From Acanthosepion lycidas (Eukaryota > Mollusca > Cephalopoda > Sepiida > Sepiidae): a stretch of 64,000 bases of DNA. Each line of letters starts with the position of its first letter. The first letter of the stretch is position 1. Below, piece after piece: positions 11,643 through 23,216 of the stretch. Position numbers and translations under genes: made by a program. Location: contig OZ010571.1 of NCBI GenBank assembly GCA_963932145.1, positions 112,608,924 through 112,672,923 of the forward strand, given 5' to 3'. Under the pieces are notes generated by a model. It was not told the origin of the DNA. It saw only the letters and a list, made by a program, of their open reading frames with translations, and did no database searches.

Positions 11643-11711
11643 TTAGTTTGGTGCAAAAATAATGACATTAAAAATACGTCAAAAGCCGACATTATTTTTG
11701 CACCAACGTAA
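11643..11711. mobile_element. mariner-type palindromic MITE, copy 2 (short)
   Basis: TTAGTTTGGTGCAAAAATAA starts the element and TTATTTTTGCACCAAC closes it, flanked by TA on both sides. At 69 bp it is shorter than the 101-bp copies and lacks part of the central stem. Confidence 0.8.
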
Positions 11712-12047
11712 TATTTAAGTGCTCGAATTAGAATTAGTCCGAGATGATATTGTGTAAATTCGTTTCCATGTGAAGAACTACAACAACAACAAAAAAAAAA
11801 TAACAAATTTTTAATATTGTTGTTATTAGTTTGTCGGTATATTAAATATTTTGTATAGATTTTATATTGTCTAATGTGGTGAAACATTTCTATTGAATAT
11901 GCCATTTTGACATACGACTAGATTCTAGAATATTCATTTATCCTTTGCGATATGTGGTTTATTTTAATTTTATATTAACTACTAGGACTCATTATGGTAC
12001 CTTAAAATAAGCCTAAAAAATATTGAACATAAGAACTAGACTTTAAA

Positions 12048-12082
12048 GACTTTTAAAGAGACTCCAAACAACAAACGACCAT
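12048..12082 (+). repeat. 35-bp direct repeat, copy 1
   Basis: Identical over 35 bp to 13247-13281, beginning GACTTTTAAAGAGACTCC and ending AACGACCAT. Flanks differ soon after, and the origin is unknown. Confidence 0.85.
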
Positions 12083-12439
12083 ATGTTCTATTTATATATA
12101 GAACATATAACTAGATAATACATTATTTCCGGTTCGGTTTAGGACCTTGTAACCGTGGCAAATTAAGATGCTTTTCATTAATTTGAATCCTAGCTCTCCT
12201 TAAAATTCCAGGATATACACAACAAATTATTTCCCTTTCATGGTGACATGTTTTAAATAATAATGACTAACCCGGTCTAAAACACATAAAGAGAAACAAC
12301 ACAAAACATTATTTTCGGATACTTTATTCACTATTGTAATACGGGTGAACGGCATGTTATTCGAAATTTTAACCGTTAAAATAAAGAATAAAATACAAAT
12401 GATATGTTTGCTGAATTTAGCAAAACTTGTTCAAACACC

Positions 12440-12479
12440 CCCCGCACACACACGTGTGTGTGTGTGTGTGTGTGTGTGT
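12440..12479. repeat. (CA)n(GT)n microsatellite
   Basis: A short CA run turns into a longer GT run, giving a self-complementary tract. Confidence 0.9.
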
Positions 12480-13170
12480 CGATATGTTTTCACTGTTTAG
12501 TTTGTTTTAGATTCGGCTGTCGTCAACCATTATGGCTGTTGGTTTTGGTTCGAAGTAGATTGCTTATTGTTTCATTTTATAGATAATATTTTGGGTATTT
12601 AGGAAGAGTTGTTGGATTAGCACATTAGCAATTTGGAGGGGTTATTATTATTTGGAGGTGATATATATTATATGTTTCTGCCACTATTAGATGATATGTT
12701 ATTTATGTTGGATATTTGGTTTTTAATTCTCATGGCTTCAAGTATGTTTTTGCATTTGTTTTTGTAGAGATATTCAGTAATGTTGATAGGATGTTTCTGA
12801 TTTCGGAGGATTACAATCTGTTACTGGTGTGTTGTTACAAGGTGATTTTCTATGGAGCAGGTGTCATTAAAATGGTATATGTGTGCTTTCATGTCAAATT
12901 TACTCGTTATATTGTCCACAAAAGAGAAGCTTACACGTTTCTTTGTTTTTGTTTTTTTTTATCCAATATATTGTGTTGCGCGAACACGCACTTAAAACAT
13001 TTTTGGTATGGAAATTGGCCTTTTGTATTTTTATGTAAATCAGAGCCATTAAAAAATTTCCTACACTATATTCTTCATGCTTACTTTATAGAAATATTGC
13101 ATCAGTAACAAAGCAATGCTTCACTGAAGCCAGCATTAAAGATCTAACTAGTAATTCCTGTTAGGAAAAG
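12480..13170. other. unassigned strand-biased DNA
   Basis: The plus strand is rich in T and G. A 130-codon plus frame (12716-13108) and a longer minus reading with one stop coexist. Neither shows a domain I can name. It may be a decayed mobile element, but I cannot support a function. Confidence 0.35.
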
Positions 13171-13246
13171 TTTACAAAGTACAAAAGTGATGCTTTGTGT
13201 TAAAAGTCAAAGCTTTGTAAACCCCGGAAACCTGATGAATTAAAAG

Positions 13247-13281
13247 GACTTTTAAAGAGACTCCAAACAACAAACGACCAT
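13247..13281 (+). repeat. 35-bp direct repeat, copy 2
   Basis: Exact match to 12048-12082, about 1.2 kb downstream in the same orientation. Confidence 0.85.
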
Positions 13282-14569
13282 GCAAAATAATTAGGTGTGA
13301 ATCAGTTGCCACAATCATTGATGCATTATAAAAGAGCTTTTCCTTGATTAAGGATGCCGAGTCGTGATTGCGATGCATGTCAACCGTTTTCATCTTATTA
13401 AAACTTCCACACAGCCAGAAACCATAAAGGTGGCATGGGAAGTCCTTTGCCATGCATCGTACTAGTTGGATCTTTTATCTTCCGATTAACTTTTGCTTTT
13501 CTTAGTGCAATAGAAATCACAATCTTAATATATTCAAAATATATAAGAATACAGAAAAGCAGAATTCAACTAATTACGAGCAGAATCATGATATTCTGAG
13601 GAATTACACAATCGATCTAAAAGTTTGCATCAAAAGACTAAACAAAGTGTTCGATGACATGTGTCACTAGTAGGTGGAAGCTAAATTTGCAGTGAAAGTG
13701 AATTTAGAAGTTACCGCCAAACATTGCAATAAATTATGTAAAATTATTTGAAAGACAGAAACTATATAGCTAAACGACTTTTTTTTAGAATTATCGTGGA
13801 AAGTATCTGCACAAAGAGAAAACGGTTGAAACAGTCGGATTATCTTCGTCCACAAATCGACTCTTAACACAATCGACAACATATTTGTTGACTTCCTGCG
13901 TTTTCTGCAATGAGAACAGACATATGTAGTTTTAGCCATTAAAAAAAAAGACTAGCGCTGAGGTCAACAACATGGAGAATCGTCACGTGTTCAAAACCAA
14001 ATCCTCCAAGTACCCAAGAAAACCGATGCGTAAGATATCTGATGAAACAAAATTGACCCTGACAGCATGAAAATGTTTTGTGTCTAAAATCATATACGAG
14101 GTCGCTAGGAATTCTCGGAGAATCTATGAAGAAGAGAAGCATTGAAAGTGAATTTTACTGGTACGGTACCGCAAAAATCATAGACAAGAAAATAAGTGTC
14201 AATACTTACCCTGCTTGAAAACGCAGAAATATATCTTGAAGAATGCCTCAACGCGAACCAATGATAATTTCTTTTCACCTCAATATTAATATCCTTAAGA
14301 CTGTCATAAGCAAAGTGTAGGTCTGAGGAAAATCTGGTTAGTAGTACAGATTTTTGATATAGTGTTCGGGCGTTATTTGAAAATAAATGAAATCACTTCG
14401 TTTTGATATCGTTTACGAGGGTATTAATATCGTTTTGTATTTATACACTAATTTATAGACAATACGCGAGATTAGAAGGTAAATGAATCTTTGCAAGTTA
14501 TGTTTCCTTAAATTGATGTGGAATAAGTATTACCAGAAAATGCTGCGAAATGTACATGAATACTATTTC
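13282..14569. other. unassigned DNA
   Basis: Several short frames on both strands, none with recognisable protein content. Confidence 0.45.
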
Positions 14570-15290
14570 CGACTAGCAACATGGCCCGACGTCGCCCGTG
14601 CTTGATTCCAAAATCGTTCGACTCATACAGCAGTCGCTATCACTTGACTTAAAATATTTTTCTGCTTCCTTGCCTTTAAAGGAGTGCTCTTTTCCGTGCT
14701 GATGTTGCTACATGGCTTACTTCTTGCCTATCTCACACTGAGAATTTTTTTCTAAGCTCTATGCTAAACATTAAATCTGTTACGAAAAAAGAACTAAACA
14801 AAATGAACACAAAACGATCAGCTTTACAAAAGGACTCGTAACAGGAAAAACGGAATGAAAAAAGAATGTTAAATACTTTTTCACACCCATCCCAGTTCTG
14901 CGGAATCAGAATCAACATTGAGTTTAAGCAAGCGAATGAGCCAATTGAAGTAAAGTGTCATGCAGATTTAAATTGTTCCCACTTGTGACGAATGCAGCTA
15001 TAGATCTTTGCATGCTAGCATGCTAGTTAACATTCCTGTCAGTTAGCTGTTGGCTATCACAAAATGGTCGCAAACTACATGAAAACTGCCGTAGAAGCAT
15101 GAAAATATCGATTATTTCCACTATCGATGGGAGTTAGGAAATGCAAAGTCGGTCTTGGCCTTCCCACTAACTTGGAACATGTGCATGTAAATTTTGGTGC
15201 AAATCCGTCCAAAATTGCGGCCGTGCATTCGTTACACACACACACACACACACATACACACATCCTGACTTTTATGGATAGAGATAAAAT
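14570..15290 (+). mobile_element. probable tail of an RTE-like LINE
   Basis: The segment starts near ACTAGCAACATGGCCCGACG and ends with GTGCAAATCCGTCC, CGTGCATTCGTTAC, an AC microsatellite (15234-15260) and TATGGATAGAGAT. This order matches the 3' untranslated end of many invertebrate RTE-type non-LTR elements, from general knowledge. No reverse transcriptase domain is readable here, so the call depends on the end structure only. Confidence 0.4.
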
Positions 15291-15489
15291 TATTTCATCT
15301 TTCTAACTCTAATCTCGTTGGATTCAGATTAAAGCTGAGAAAACCGAATGACATTAGAATTATAAAAAAAATGTATTCGTAAGGAAGTTATATGTTTATC
15401 ATAGTCTTTCAATTCACTATGTATAAAAGCAATCAACGCCTGAATGAATAAACCAACCTATCGATTCGCTTTAGTGTAAACTTGTTGAT

Positions 15490-16900
15490 TTCATGTCACC
15501 TTTTTTTCTTGCTTTTAATACATTCCTAGACTTGTTTTTAGCCTATTTTGCTCTTTGCACATCTAATTCTTTTTCTTTGAATGACATTTTTTTTTGTTTC
15601 TATATTTTTTTTTAACCAGTACAGATTTATAGTTCCTTTCTTTTTCCCATATATTCTCTTGGTCTTTCATTCTAAATTAGAATTATTTTTCTTTTTTCGT
15701 TCTTTTTATTTTTTTTTTATTTTTCTCTTTCATTACTTGTTTTCTTTTTTATCGTTTTCTTTCACGCTTTGATTCTAGTTTTTTCATTCCTTCCTTTAAT
15801 ATTTCCTTTCTTTTTACTATTTGTTTCTTTTCTTTATATTTCCTTTTCTTTTTTAATTGTGTTTATTTATTTTTTTTTATTTTTTTCTCACTATGCATTT
15901 CCTTCCCTTTGTCCTTTTCACTCTTTCTTTGCGTAACCTTTCAATTTTCTCTTTTTTCGACCTATTCCCTCCCCTTTTCTTTTAAGTTTAATTTATTTTC
16001 TCTCTCTTTCGCCTACATTTGTTTCCATGTTTTTCTCTTTAATCTTTCCTATTTCTTTATATTGTTCTTTTGTTTTATTCCATATTATCCGACGTTCTTG
16101 CATTATATTTCCTTTTTTTATTCGCTATTTTCCTTTCTTTTTCGCATTTTCCTTTCTTCCACTTTTATTTTCTTTTTTCCTGCCTTTATTTTGTTTTTCT
16201 ATGTTTTTTTTTCGTTACTTTTATTTTTCCTATTTTCTTTCGCGCTCTTTCTCCCTATTTACTGTCGTTCATTCTGTATTTTCCTTTCATTTCCCCGTAT
16301 TAACTTGTGTTCATTATTTACTTCCCTTTTCTTTACTTTTTACCTCATATTTCTTTCCTTTTTTTAAGCTTTTTACTCCTTTTCCCTTGTTTTTTTCTCT
16401 CTCACGTTTTTTTCCATATATTTTCTTTTCTCTTTCATTTTCTACTTTTCCTTTTTCATGCATTCATTCTTTCTTCGTTAAATTATTACCGTTTTTCTGT
16501 CTTTCTTTTGTATGTGATTTTTCAGGTTTTAGACTTTCCATCTACTTTATTTGGTTCAAACAATTATCAATAACTTCATAATTTTATATTATTTTTAATT
16601 CTTTTCCATGTTATTATTTATTGGTTATTTTTCTGTTATTCTCTCTTCATAAATTTATTTTTTTCTCACCTCATAATCTGAGAGTTACTTTCTTCAACGG
16701 ATTCATTTTTGTTTGTTTTTTTCTCCTATCATTCAATATATTTGCATCATTTTTTTTTTTGGTTTTATTTCTATTACACTCTCTTCAATTTCCTGTTCAC
16801 TTTTCTATTAACTTTTCTATTTTCTCTTTTGTTTTCTATTTTTATGCACAATCCTATGCATCTTTCTTCACATTTCCATTCCGCTATTGTTTACCTTTTG
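15490..16900 (+). repeat. 1.4-kb T/C-rich low-complexity block
   Basis: The plus strand is overwhelmingly T and C, with irregular TTTCCTTTCTTTT-like words and no fixed unit. It opens overlapping frames of up to 184 codons made almost only of Phe, Ser and Leu. These are composition artefacts. Confidence 0.75.
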
Positions 16901-17052
16901 ATGTCGACACTAGGCTTCAATATCGTTTCATACCCTAGTGAAAAGAGCCTGCTGCTAGAATTACGCTGATTGACGCGTTGCAGTCTTTCGCAGGATGCGC
17001 GTTATGGCTTTTTCATCATAGCTTGTGTTTTATTTTATTTGTATTTCAATAG

Positions 17053-17233
17053 CTTTTATGAACAAACCGGCATATCTCATGTAATAAAAGAGAAATGCCT
17101 GCCTGTGGAGAGACATCGAATGCAGCAAGAACTCTTTGCTGAAAAGTGTCAAAAATTAGCGAATAAATGTCTCTACAACTCAATATCATTAGAGGATTTG
17201 ATACGAGCTGTCTACATGAAATTCATGCAGTGA
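17053..17233 (+). CDS. candidate small terminal exon, unknown protein
   Basis: A good splice-acceptor shape (a pyrimidine-rich run ending TTTCAATAG) precedes about 60 codons that end in a TGA at 17231. The peptide contains RHRMQQELFAEKCQKLANKC and ISLEDLIRAVYMKFMQ, which look like soluble helical protein, unlike the low-complexity frames nearby. AATAAA follows at 17240, close for a polyadenylation signal. An earlier acceptor (TCTTTCGCAG at about 16993) would give a longer exon with a hydrophobic start. I recognise no family. It could also be a pseudogene or chance. Confidence 0.3.
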
Positions 17234-17239
17234 AGGAAA

Positions 17240-17245
17240 AAATAA
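17240..17245 (+). promoter_or_regulatory. possible polyadenylation signal
   Basis: AATAAA lies seven bases after the stop of the candidate exon. The motif is common by chance in AT-rich DNA. Confidence 0.2.
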
Positions 17246-17619
17246 AGAAAAGCGTTCAATAATAATGATCCAGACACCTGACGTTAGAAAATTTAGGCAT
17301 AAAACTTTTATTTATATCTTCCATACATCGCGATATTTTTGTGAATGGAACAAATATCAAAAGCATAGAGACTTGAACATTTCACAGAAGGTAACGAAAG
17401 GCATTACCCAACACTTCGTAATTTTATGCTGTTGATATTTTAGTGTATTTTTATAAACTGTATTAGATATTATAAGAGAACATTTGTCAAATTATTTAAA
17501 TAGATCAAAATGTTATATTTTTACATAGAATTTATTATATAATTATATTTTTTATCATTCCACAATAAAATAATGCTAAAATTATAGAAATCATTCAGTT
17601 TTACATGTAAATTATGAAA

Positions 17620-17760
17620 ACATGGCCGCATGACTGAGTCGACAGAACTTTAACTTTTTGAACTTCTGAGCTGGGTTCAAATTTCACGATTTTCGATTTA
17701 ACAGGGACATGATTTCTTGATCCTACGCTACCGGGTAAACAATGCCAGCATGCTTCAAAG
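17620..17760 (+). mobile_element. tRNA-derived SINE head
   Basis: ATGGCCGCATGACTGAGTCG has an A-box-like shape and TGGGTTCAAATTTC, about 55 bp later, resembles a B box. The start is similar to that at 6290. The tail is not clear because a LINE remnant follows. Confidence 0.45.
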
Positions 17761-17859
17761 TTGGCAAGTGCTGGAAAAATTCCAGGTTTTCGGTCCAATC
17801 TTTCGGATGTTTGTCAGACGAGACCTTTCAAGTGAGCACGAAGTCACAAATATAGGACT

Positions 17860-18280
17860 GGAATATCTTCTTTCATACGCCGTGACCCTTCAGGACGTAA
17901 GCGATCATCGCCCTCCACCTTAATAAGTTTTATCTTTTTGTTATTTCTCCCAGAAACTGTTCTTCCATCCACTTCCTCAAGCCCATTAAGTGTGTTACGC
18001 GTTGCTTCCCCCACTTTCCAGTTATCCGTCCTGTGTGTATCAGATTTCCCAAGTCCTCTTTTCTCGTTATATATCCTAGATAACATCAGGAAGAAACAAG
18101 TGAATTAAGTAAATTTTCCTCTTTGTTTCCATTGTCTACAAAAGCTCATCTTTGCTTATATGTCCAGCCCATGGAATTCTTAGTGCCCTTCTCTAGAACC
18201 ACTTTTCTGATGGTTCTACTCTCCTTCTTTATCTTTGAGATTTTCCAACATTCACTGCCATACAGGAGGACAGATATCAA
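17860..18280 (-). pseudogene. LINE ORF2 C-terminal remnant
   Basis: Read on the minus strand, a peptide with VLLYGSECWKI is followed by TRKEDLGNLIHTGRITGKWG and a final WRAMIAYVLKGHGV before a stop. This order (YGSECW, a RREGLE-like segment, GRRGRGR-like segment, LKGHGT end) is typical of the region after the reverse transcriptase in many LINE polyproteins. Stops and a frame shift lie inside, so it is dead. It is directly followed by a mariner-type MITE at 18284. A related copy lies at 455-760. Confidence 0.7.
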
Positions 18281-18283
18281 TTA

Positions 18284-18373
18284 TTAGGTTGGTGCGAAAG
18301 TAATGACGTAATAATGACGTATTTTAAACGTCAAAAAACGACATTGTTACGTCATTATTTTGCACCAACCTAA
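18284..18373. mobile_element. mariner-type palindromic MITE, copy 3
   Basis: Starts TTAGGTTGGTGCGAAAGTAA and ends TTTTGCACCAACCTAA, with TA on both sides. At 90 bp it lacks some of the central stem. The GCGAAAGTAA variant is closest to the general Hsmar1-type terminal sequence. Confidence 0.9.
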
Positions 18374-18417
18374 TAAAAAGAGTTCTGTACTCAAAGAAAA
18401 GAGTACTGAACTGTTAG

Positions 18418-18420
<3 letters not shown>

Positions 18421-18483
<63 letters not shown>
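18421..18483. repeat. (TA)n microsatellite
   Basis: About 31 TA units. Confidence 0.95.
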
Positions 18484-18485
<2 letters not shown>

Positions 18486-20556
18486 CCTGTATGGATTCAG
18501 TTCTTTCATTTTCATTGATACTATCAAATGTCGAGAAGGTCTGTATGAAAACCATCATTTTCGTGGTACAAAATGATGCGACGCCATGTCCTGTTATTGT
18601 ATACTCTTCATGGAGCGAGGGCGTGTTTGGTTGGTCTCATCTCGTCTAGCCGGTGATCGCTGGTCGTTTCACTTCAATCCACTTCTTCTCTTGATCGGTG
18701 TCCTGAGATGTTCTTTGGGTTCAGTGAAGGAAAGCATCAACAAAGGGAACTTTTTACTTGAATATTAATTTATTAACTCCGTCGATGCGTACATCATCTC
18801 AAGTGGGGGTTACTACACGTCCTAATAGGGAGCAGCCTCCAAACACAAAAAATTCACACGTTCATTTACTTTGACGTGTAACAACCAAATCTCGAAAGAC
18901 CTTTCCCCACTGGGGTGGAGTGGGTTTACACAAACGCAATCTATCAAGTCTACTTGGCCTAACGTCTGAACAGTAACTCCTGTAAAACATTAATCTATAA
19001 ATCTTTCCCACGTCTGTCTCAGCTAATCAAACTCGACATCCGTATTCTGTCTGCCATCTGACCGTAAAGGTCAGCTGCAGAAGGTCTGAACAAAATACAC
19101 TGCTACTAAAAAATAATAGTATGAAAGTATTATTTAACATTAACAATTATTTTACGAAGCTGATTGTTTCAAAAAAATCTCCGAACGGCCTCCTTGAAGT
19201 TAATAATATGCAACAGAGCTTTGAAATAGAAAATTGTATTATATACGGGTGACAAGACTTTCGGACCGCAGTGTATATCGAAACATATTATTCTTCTATT
19301 TGAGTCTCTCTTAACGTAAAAAAACTATGATATAAATATATTTTTTTTTAAGAGAGGGTTAAAAATAATTGGAAGATTTAATCTGAAATGGATACAAAAT
19401 GAAATAAATTATTACATTTCTATCAGCACTTATAGTTTTACTCGTGCAATGGAATGGATGTCCATTGGCGCCCTGACGAGTGGAGTTATATTCAAATTTC
19501 TGTCGACGAATTGGACATTTGCCAATAACCTCTTCACTATTTTAATGCATGTGAATTACATAATACCAATAGAAGTAGAAATCATTCAGCTGACGATGAA
19601 ACACCAAACTTTATGTGGTCCCGGAGATTCGACTGGTGATAAGGCGCTAGTTTAGGAGAATTTTATTTCTATATTACAAAAGAGAGGTAGTGGAAGATTA
19701 ATATGAATAATGTCAATCAGAAATCGAACTTGAACTTGACACATTGATTCAGATTCTTTTTCAGAAAGAGAACTGTAAGTTCGTTTTACATTTGCGCAAA
19801 TTTCCGTAAGAGTAAAATTCTGTAAAACGGAAAGAATTGAAAGGAAAATAAAAACCAAAGATCTAATATAATAAAAGTGTTATAATGTATATTTAGTCGA
19901 TCTTAAACTCATAATAAAGACGTTTCAATAGGAAAATAAAAATAAAAATATAAACGAAACATTGATATACTGAATCTAATAGGAAATAAATACAGGTCAC
20001 GTGAACTAAGAAATTGAAATCAATCACAAAATTTATTTTAATTGTTAATTCTTGTTCAGTATTGAGAGTAATTAGATTAGTTCCATATTTGTACATTTTC
20101 CCTCTCATATTCTGTTTTAATTACGAGTTGGATTAAAATGATTACGCTTTTTATTGGATTTAAAGTACATTAATAAAATCGTTTTCCACAAATAGAAACC
20201 ACCTACGAATTTTTTGACAACTGGTCAATAATTATTTTGGGATCATCTTTATGTTTTTTGTTATTTCTAAAACCGAATAAAAATATATATTTACTATTCA
20301 TTTGAAAATCTTTTTTTTAATAGCTGGTTATTTAATAAATTTACTCAAATATATGATCATCATAATTTATCAGTAATATATTGTATGAAAACATAGCATT
20401 GGCAATGTGATGGAATTTGTAGAATATTTAAACAACACATGTCATTTGTGTTCTATGGAACATGCTTTCCTATGTCTGGTTAGGAAGAATGCTCATTTTC
20501 TATAGAGAAACTGCTGCTCAAAGAAGGTTTTAAAATATATAGTTTTACTTTAAATT
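18484..20556. other. unassigned DNA
   Basis: A relatively GC-balanced patch lies at about 18560-19080. It has one 60-codon frame and no recognisable domain. The rest is AT-rich. Confidence 0.4.
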
Positions 20557-20789
20557 GTTATATAGGAATAAAATGTTGCTGCAGGCACTTGAGTTTGAAC
20601 ACAGATGACGAGAGAGCAAACACAGGCAATCCCATTTTGAATAAATAGATCACTATTCAGTAGTTACTTTTGGAGCGAGTATTCTCGATGAAATACTATC
20701 TGTGCGAGTGTTATTCAAAGGCGTATGGCACCAATATTGTTCAACGGCGTTACTATAGCGGTATCTGCGATTAAAAAGTCTCTACTACA
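20557..20789 (+). mobile_element. LTR-like repeat, copy 1 (short)
   Basis: Begins TGTTATATA and ends TCTCTACTACA, the TG...CA form of long terminal repeats. It aligns with 41471-41846 along CACTTGAGTTTGAACA, GCGAGTGTTATTC, the GGCGTATGGCACCA block and GTCTCTACTACA. It is shorter because it lacks the internal subrepeats of the second copy. No internal retrotransposon region is present next to it, so it may be a solo LTR. Confidence 0.5.
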
Positions 20790-21762
20790 TAAGGAAATGG
20801 AATCGCCAATCCATGTCTTAATATCTTTGTCCGACTTCATGTTGTTGTGTATGTTTTTGCTATAGCGAGTATCATGCTAGAACATAAGATTTCCCTTTTA
20901 AGGTACTTGATCGAAATAATGACTACAGAGACCAGTTTGATTTGCTAATTTTTCCATATTTTTAGGGATTAGATGTCGACTCTCCCATTTAACAAGCGTA
21001 TTAGTTCGAAACTGAATGCGGTGACCTCGACTGGAATTCGATCTCGGATTTCCATCTCTTATTCTAAGAAGCTCTCACTACTTGCAGATAAATGCAAAAT
21101 CGGCTTCATGTATGTGCCGACAATGTCTTTTCAATTTAGTTTTTGTTAACATAATTAGCAATAAACGGATTAAAATGTTGGCAATAAAATCTTCATTGCT
21201 AATTTGCAACGGAACATTTCAAAGAAGTTGAATAGATTTGTTCAACTAACAGAATCTCGCCAGATATTTTACTTATGTTCAAAATTATTTCCCTGATAAT
21301 TAAAGATCCTTGATTTCTACTAAGGTTTCTTTCTTTGAGGCAGTCAGTGTGCATCTTAAATTACCTGAAACTTTATGTAGCATTTCTCTTGATTAAAATG
21401 CTTCTAACAATTACCTAATGTACTCTAGTGTTACATCCGATAAAAGCTTTCCGCCTTCTTGAAAATAATTTATTTTTCTATTAGTCAGGATCATTAGTAA
21501 ACTATGCCTATTATCATATGAATGTAAAAAGGAAATGTGCGTAGATGGTTTAGCGCCAATTCATTAAGAGCAATGATTTTTTAGCCTGTCTTCGAAATCA
21601 AGATTTGAATTACTGGCGTTTCAGTTTGATGTGAATAAAATCCCAAATCAAAGTGGGAACGTTACAGATACTCACTTATTTCAATTCAGTGTCTTTGTAC
21701 CGTTTTTCTTAAGCACGACTTAATTACCTGCTTAAAATCGCATGAAATATTAATGGATATTA

Positions 21763-21765
<3 letters not shown>
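20790..21765. other. unassigned DNA with a possible degenerate SINE head
   Basis: At about 20990-21080 the minus strand shows GTAGTGAGAGCTTCTTAG followed by GATCGAATTCCAG, loosely like tRNA A and B boxes. This is weak. Nothing else is recognised. Confidence 0.3.

Positions 21766-21846
<81 letters not shown>
21766..21846. repeat. (TA)n(TG)n microsatellite
   Basis: About 30 TA units followed by about 11 TG units. Confidence 0.95.
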
Positions 21847-22400
21847 ACATAAGTCGAAGTGTTATAAAAATATTTCAAAACTGATTATGTAAGTCTGACC
21901 GTAAAATAATAAGCACAATTCAATTTTAAAATCTTCTTTCATTTGTATAAGTATGTGACCATATACAGAAGGAAATTTACAACGCGTATAGAATTTTAAA
22001 GAAACTTCTAATAATTTCTGTAAATTAGCCTAAAACATGAGCTGTGTATTTGAAAATACTCATGATATATGATGTATAGATAAGAGGAAAATAAAAATAT
22101 ATGTCTACACAGAAGTTCACTGAAAAATATATCATACGGTAACAGGTTTGGTTTAGCTCTTTTAGTTTACCAGAATATGCGCTATTTATTTCGGACAAGC
22201 ACAATCATTTGAAACCCAGATGATGATGTTGGCAAATATCGAAATCACCGGGAAAAATATAAATGAATAAAGTAACCAGAGTACTTTTCTTGCTGTCTTT
22301 TATCGTGAAACACGAAAGCTTATACGTGATTACTAAAGTACTTTATTGAAAATAAATAAACACAGCATGTCTAAACTGTTTATTCTGACATATGAATCTA

Positions 22401-22471
22401 TTAGGTTGGTGCAAAAATAATGTTTTCTCACATAGTAACATATATGAGAAAACAATATTATTTTTGCACCA

Positions 22472-22477
<6 letters not shown>
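22401..22477. mobile_element. mariner-type palindromic MITE, copy 4 (variant core)
   Basis: Ends are TTAGGTTGGTGCAAAAATAA and TTATTTTTGCACCAACC with TA on both sides. The centre differs from the other copies: TGTTTTCTCA faces TGAGAAAACA instead of the GACGTAATAATGTCG core. This suggests a separate subfamily or a separate deletion product. Confidence 0.85.

Positions 22478-22503
<26 letters not shown>
22478..22503. repeat. (TA)n microsatellite
   Basis: About 13 TA units directly joined to the right end of the MITE. Confidence 0.9.
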
Positions 22504-22595
22504 CCATATATTGCATGCTGGTGAAAATAAAATAGTGCTAGATGGATATTAATAGAGATAAAATTTATATTAATAATAAATATAATTTTCCCTCA

Positions 22596-22706
22596 GTCGT
22601 AGCACATCTCAGTTTCATAGCCAACGGAATTGTCAGGTGTTCATTGAAATTTTGAATGAGCACCTGACTATTAGGCTGTGAATGAAAATCAAAGGTGTGC
22701 TACCAT
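22596..22706. mobile_element. fold-back element
   Basis: GTAGCACATCTCAGTTTCAT at the left faces GGTGTGCTAC at the right. The inner blocks GTCAGGTGTTCATT and AATGAGCACCTGAC also pair. The arms are imperfect, about 50 bp each, with a very small loop. This is MITE-like and non-coding. Confidence 0.7.
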
Positions 22707-22707
22707 T

Positions 22708-22741
<34 letters not shown>

Positions 22742-22763
22742 AAGAGAGGGGGAGGGAGGGAGA
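22707..22763. repeat. (TA)n(GA)n(GGGA)n tract
   Basis: TA run, then GA run, then G-rich purine run. Confidence 0.9.
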
Positions 22764-22832
22764 ATCGCTAGAACGTGTTCTAAGATATTCGATTATCCAT
22801 AATAATATATATCCAATCATAATGTCGATATT

Positions 22833-23108
22833 TCATATCAGCCAATTTGTATTCAAAATTATAAACTTTTTTCCTATCGAGTATCGATTTTTTCGTTGCG
22901 CTGTAACCACGCAGTACTCTATCATGAATTCCAAAATATCACATCCGTCTTCATCAACAATAGAGATATTAATATGTTTCTTAGGAAGAATCAATTCATT
23001 TCTGTGTCCTTTATTGATTTCAATGCTACAAGGAAGTCGATCATATTGCTGACACATGGGCCCGGGCCAGAGCCAAATTCCGTAATATAATGTGGTCTCG
23101 TTTGGCAA
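22833..23108 (-). other. unassigned open frame
   Basis: A 91-codon minus-strand frame with non-repetitive content (for example SIVDEDGCDILEFMIEYC). Two shorter plus-strand frames overlap it, and I see no clear splice sites or family. It may be a chance frame. Confidence 0.25.
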
Positions 23109-23216
23109 GCTAAAATGCCAACTATGGCGGCCTATATTTTTTGCAACGGAGAATTATAGGACTAGTTAGGTTATTCATGTCGTTATTTAGTTTGCTGAAA
23201 ACATATAGAAATTTTT

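Noticed and set aside
12716-13108. Possible zinc-finger or retroelement gene near 12.5-13.1 kb
   Set aside because: I looked for C2H2 spacing and Penelope-type motifs on both strands and found none convincing.
15909-16938. Frames of up to 184 codons rich in Phe, Leu and Ser
   Set aside because: They come from a T/C-rich tract with three frames open at once. The hydrophobic look is compositional, not a membrane protein.
22822-23108. Host exon on the minus strand
   Set aside because: The peptide looks non-repetitive, but three frames are open on two strands and no good splice donor is seen. It is kept only as an unassigned open frame.
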